A stretch of 64,000 nt of DNA from Tagetes erecta (taxonomy: Eukaryota > Streptophyta > Magnoliopsida > Asterales > Asteraceae): contig CM061488.1 of the NCBI GenBank assembly GCA_030867185.1, positions 7,695,501 through 7,759,500 of the forward strand, read 5' to 3'. The notes beneath the pieces are model-generated. The model was given only the letters and a program-made list of their open reading frames with translations, had not been told where the DNA came from and made no database searches. Positions 62,135-64,000 of this stretch are shown in pieces. The position numbers were made by a program, and so were the translations under genes. Each line of letters opens with the position of its first letter. Position 1 is the stretch's first letter.

Positions 62135-63192
62135 ATGAATCTTACTGGAGGACAAGATCTAAAGGAAACTAGAGATATGTGTATAGCAGATGGTGGCGCG
62201 CTACACACACTATTCTCAAATCTAAGAAATATTTTTATGAACTAAAACCAACAAAGGGAATGATTGGTACAATATCAGGTCCATCAAACTTGATAGAAGG
62301 AGTGAGAAAAACAAATTTAGAATTACCAAATGGTACTAAGATTTTAATAGATAATGCTCTATTTTCCCCAAAAGCAACGAGAAACTTGTTGAGTTTCAAA
62401 AATATATATCATAATGGGTATGATACTCAGTCGAGAACTATTAGTGATGAAAAATATTTACATATTGTGAAGAAAAATCACATATTGGAGAAAATGCCAA
62501 TGCTCCATTCTGGTTTGCATTATACATACATAAATGTGCCTCAAGTACATATGGCAGTTAAAGAAAAATCTTATGATCCTATAACATTAAACTTATGGCA
62601 TGACAGATTAGGTCATCTCGGATCTACAATGATGAAGAGGATCATTGAAAATACACATGGGCATTCATTGAAAGGTCAAAAGATCCCTCAGGTTGATAAA
62701 ATGCCTCTATGTACATCATGTTCACTTGGAAAATTAATTACAAGGCCTTCACAATTAAAGGTTGAAAAGGAATTGCCTATATTTCTTGAAAGAATTCAAG
62801 GGGATATATGTGGACCAATTCATCCACCAAGTGGACCATTTAGATGTTTCATGGTCCTAACAGATGCATCTAGCAGATGGTTTCATGTCTCCTTCTTGTC
62901 AACTCGTAATGTAGCCTTTGCAAAATTTCTGGCTCAAATCATTAAATTACGAGCACACTTTCCGGATTATACTATTAAAAGAGTGAGACTTGATAATGTG
63001 GGTGAATTTACATCACATGCTTTCAATGATTATTGCATGTCTGTTGGAATTGTTGTTGAACACCCAGTTGCACATGTGCATACACAAAATGGCTTAGCAG
63101 AATCATTAATTAAACGTCTCCAACTAATAGCTAGACCATTAATAATGAGAACTCTATTTGGGGCCATGCAATTTTACATGCTGGTTCATTGA
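62135..63192 (+). pseudogene. copia copy 2 protease and integrase
   Basis: The protease active site starts CIADGGA in one frame and continues THTILKSKKYF in another; two extra bases (gcgcgct where gcgct is expected) near 62198 break it. The integrase zinc-binding domain has LWHDRLGHLGSTMM and CTSCSLGK. Catalytic-core motifs are RIQGDICGP, RLDNVGEF (Val where Gly or Ala is usual) and NGLAESLIK. The frame ends at 63190 because of a small deletion near 63150 (TLFGAMQF replaces the usual …WGHAILHA). Confidence 0.88.
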
Positions 63193-63854
63193 TTCGTACA
63201 AGACCAACTGCAAATCACAAGTACTCACCTATACAACTTGTTTCTGGCCAAGAGCCAAACATTTCTCATCTTAGAATTTTTGGATGTGCAGTATATGTTC
63301 CTATTGCACCACCACAACGCACAAAGATGGGACCTCAAAGGAGGTTAGGGATATATGCTGGATACGAAACGGCTTCAATCATAAGATATCTTGAACTTTT
63401 AACAGGTGATGTATTTACAACACGTTTTGCTGATTGCCAATTTGATGAGTCAGTTTTCCCTTCATTAGGGGGAGAAAATAAAAATAAAGAAAGGAATATC
63501 TCATGGTGTGAACCTTCATTGTCATATCTTGATCCTAGAACAAAACAGTGTGAGACAGAAGTTCAAAGGATCATGCATTTGCAAGATATTGCAAATCAAT
63601 TGCCTGATGCATTTACTGATATAAAAAGGGTAACTAAATCTTATATACCAGCTGTTAATGCTCCGACTCGAGTTGAAATTCCTAACAAACAAAGTAATGA
63701 AAAAATATCTCATGAATCCCAGAAACGTTTAAAACGTGGGAGGCCAATTGGATCAAAAGATAAAAATCCTCGAAAGAGAAAAGGACATGAGAAGGAGGCT
63801 GATCTTAAGGAACATGTTTCCAATAAATCACTAAATGATAAAACATTACATTAG
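63158..63854 (+). pseudogene. copia copy 2 integrase C-terminus and linker to reverse transcriptase
   Basis: Continues in the shifted frame as LIRTRPTANHKYSPIQLVSG, then HLRIFGCAVYVPIAPPQRTK, the GKR-like block of copia integrases, then FPSLGG and a Lys/Arg-rich linker (KRLKRGRPIGSKDKNPRKRK, an AT-hook-like GRP core). Stop at 63852. Beyond it, NNILWNQNEAEDIDDIFSYS indicates that reverse transcriptase is about to begin. Confidence 0.85.
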
Positions 63855-64000
63855 GAAAGTGTAAATGAGATAACCTCCTAAGGAAGAAGTAAATGATTTC
63901 ACTAAAGAGGTGTCCCTCAACTATGACCATAATAATATATTATGGAACCAAAATGAAGCTGAAGATATTGATGATATATTTTCTTATTCAGTAGCAAGTG

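Larger units (their letters stand above)
60467..64000 (+). mobile_element. Ty1/copia retrotransposon copy 2, runs off window
   Basis: LTR, leader, gag, protease and integrase in Ty1/copia order, ending in the integrase-to-reverse-transcriptase linker. Reverse transcriptase, RNase H and the 3' LTR should lie beyond 64000. Multiple stops and frameshifts make it non-autonomous, though it is much better preserved than copy 1. Confidence 0.88.

Overview
This is nuclear DNA from a flowering plant. It is AT-rich, spliced and dominated by transposons. The one clear multi-exon host gene is a class II KNOX homeobox gene. A mitochondrial rps13 fragment embedded in nuclear repeats is also typical of plants. 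The style of the repeats suggests an asterid, possibly Asteraceae, but that is a guess from familiarity and not shown by the sequence.

Layout. 1-1.4 kb: a long-inverted-repeat element. 2.0-5.3 kb: a KNAT3-like KNOX gene on the minus strand. I reassembled it as seven exons coding for 473 residues, including the ELK region and TALE homeodomain whose short exons are easily missed. 6.9-11.5 kb: a decayed Ty1/copia element. 13-18 kb: foldback, Helitron, hAT and Harbinger-type elements, with a broken Harbinger transposase. 20.4-23.4 kb: a coding-free LTR element bounded by a perfect target duplication, next to an older relative. 24.3 kb: a SINE with a 14-bp target duplication. 27.4-28.0 kb: a LINE 3' end. 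28.5-29.8 kb: mitochondrial DNA with rps13 split by a retroposed fragment. 30.0-31.3 kb: a MULE-like MITE and a decayed Harbinger-associated Myb-like ORF. 32.2-42.5 kb: a nest of non-autonomous Helitrons, two of them split by solo LTRs. 42.6-45.0 kb: hAT, Harbinger-type and MULE MITEs. 46.6-59.8 kb: a deep nest built around two solo LTRs of one family. 60.5 kb to the end: the 5' LTR, gag, protease and integrase of a second decayed Ty1/copia element that runs off the window.

The most notable item is in the 46.6-59.8 kb nest: an intact 25-codon ribosomal protein eL41 (RPL41) reading frame at 51046-51123. It has UTR-like flanks and a poly(A)-like tract, and it lies between two inverted copies of a copia-type LTR. 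It looks like an mRNA-derived copy caught up with a retroelement.

Only the KNOX gene is confidently a working host gene. RPL41 is intact as a reading frame but its expression is unknown. Every other coding trace carries stops or frameshifts. The nested insertions give a relative order of events that does not depend on molecular-clock dating.
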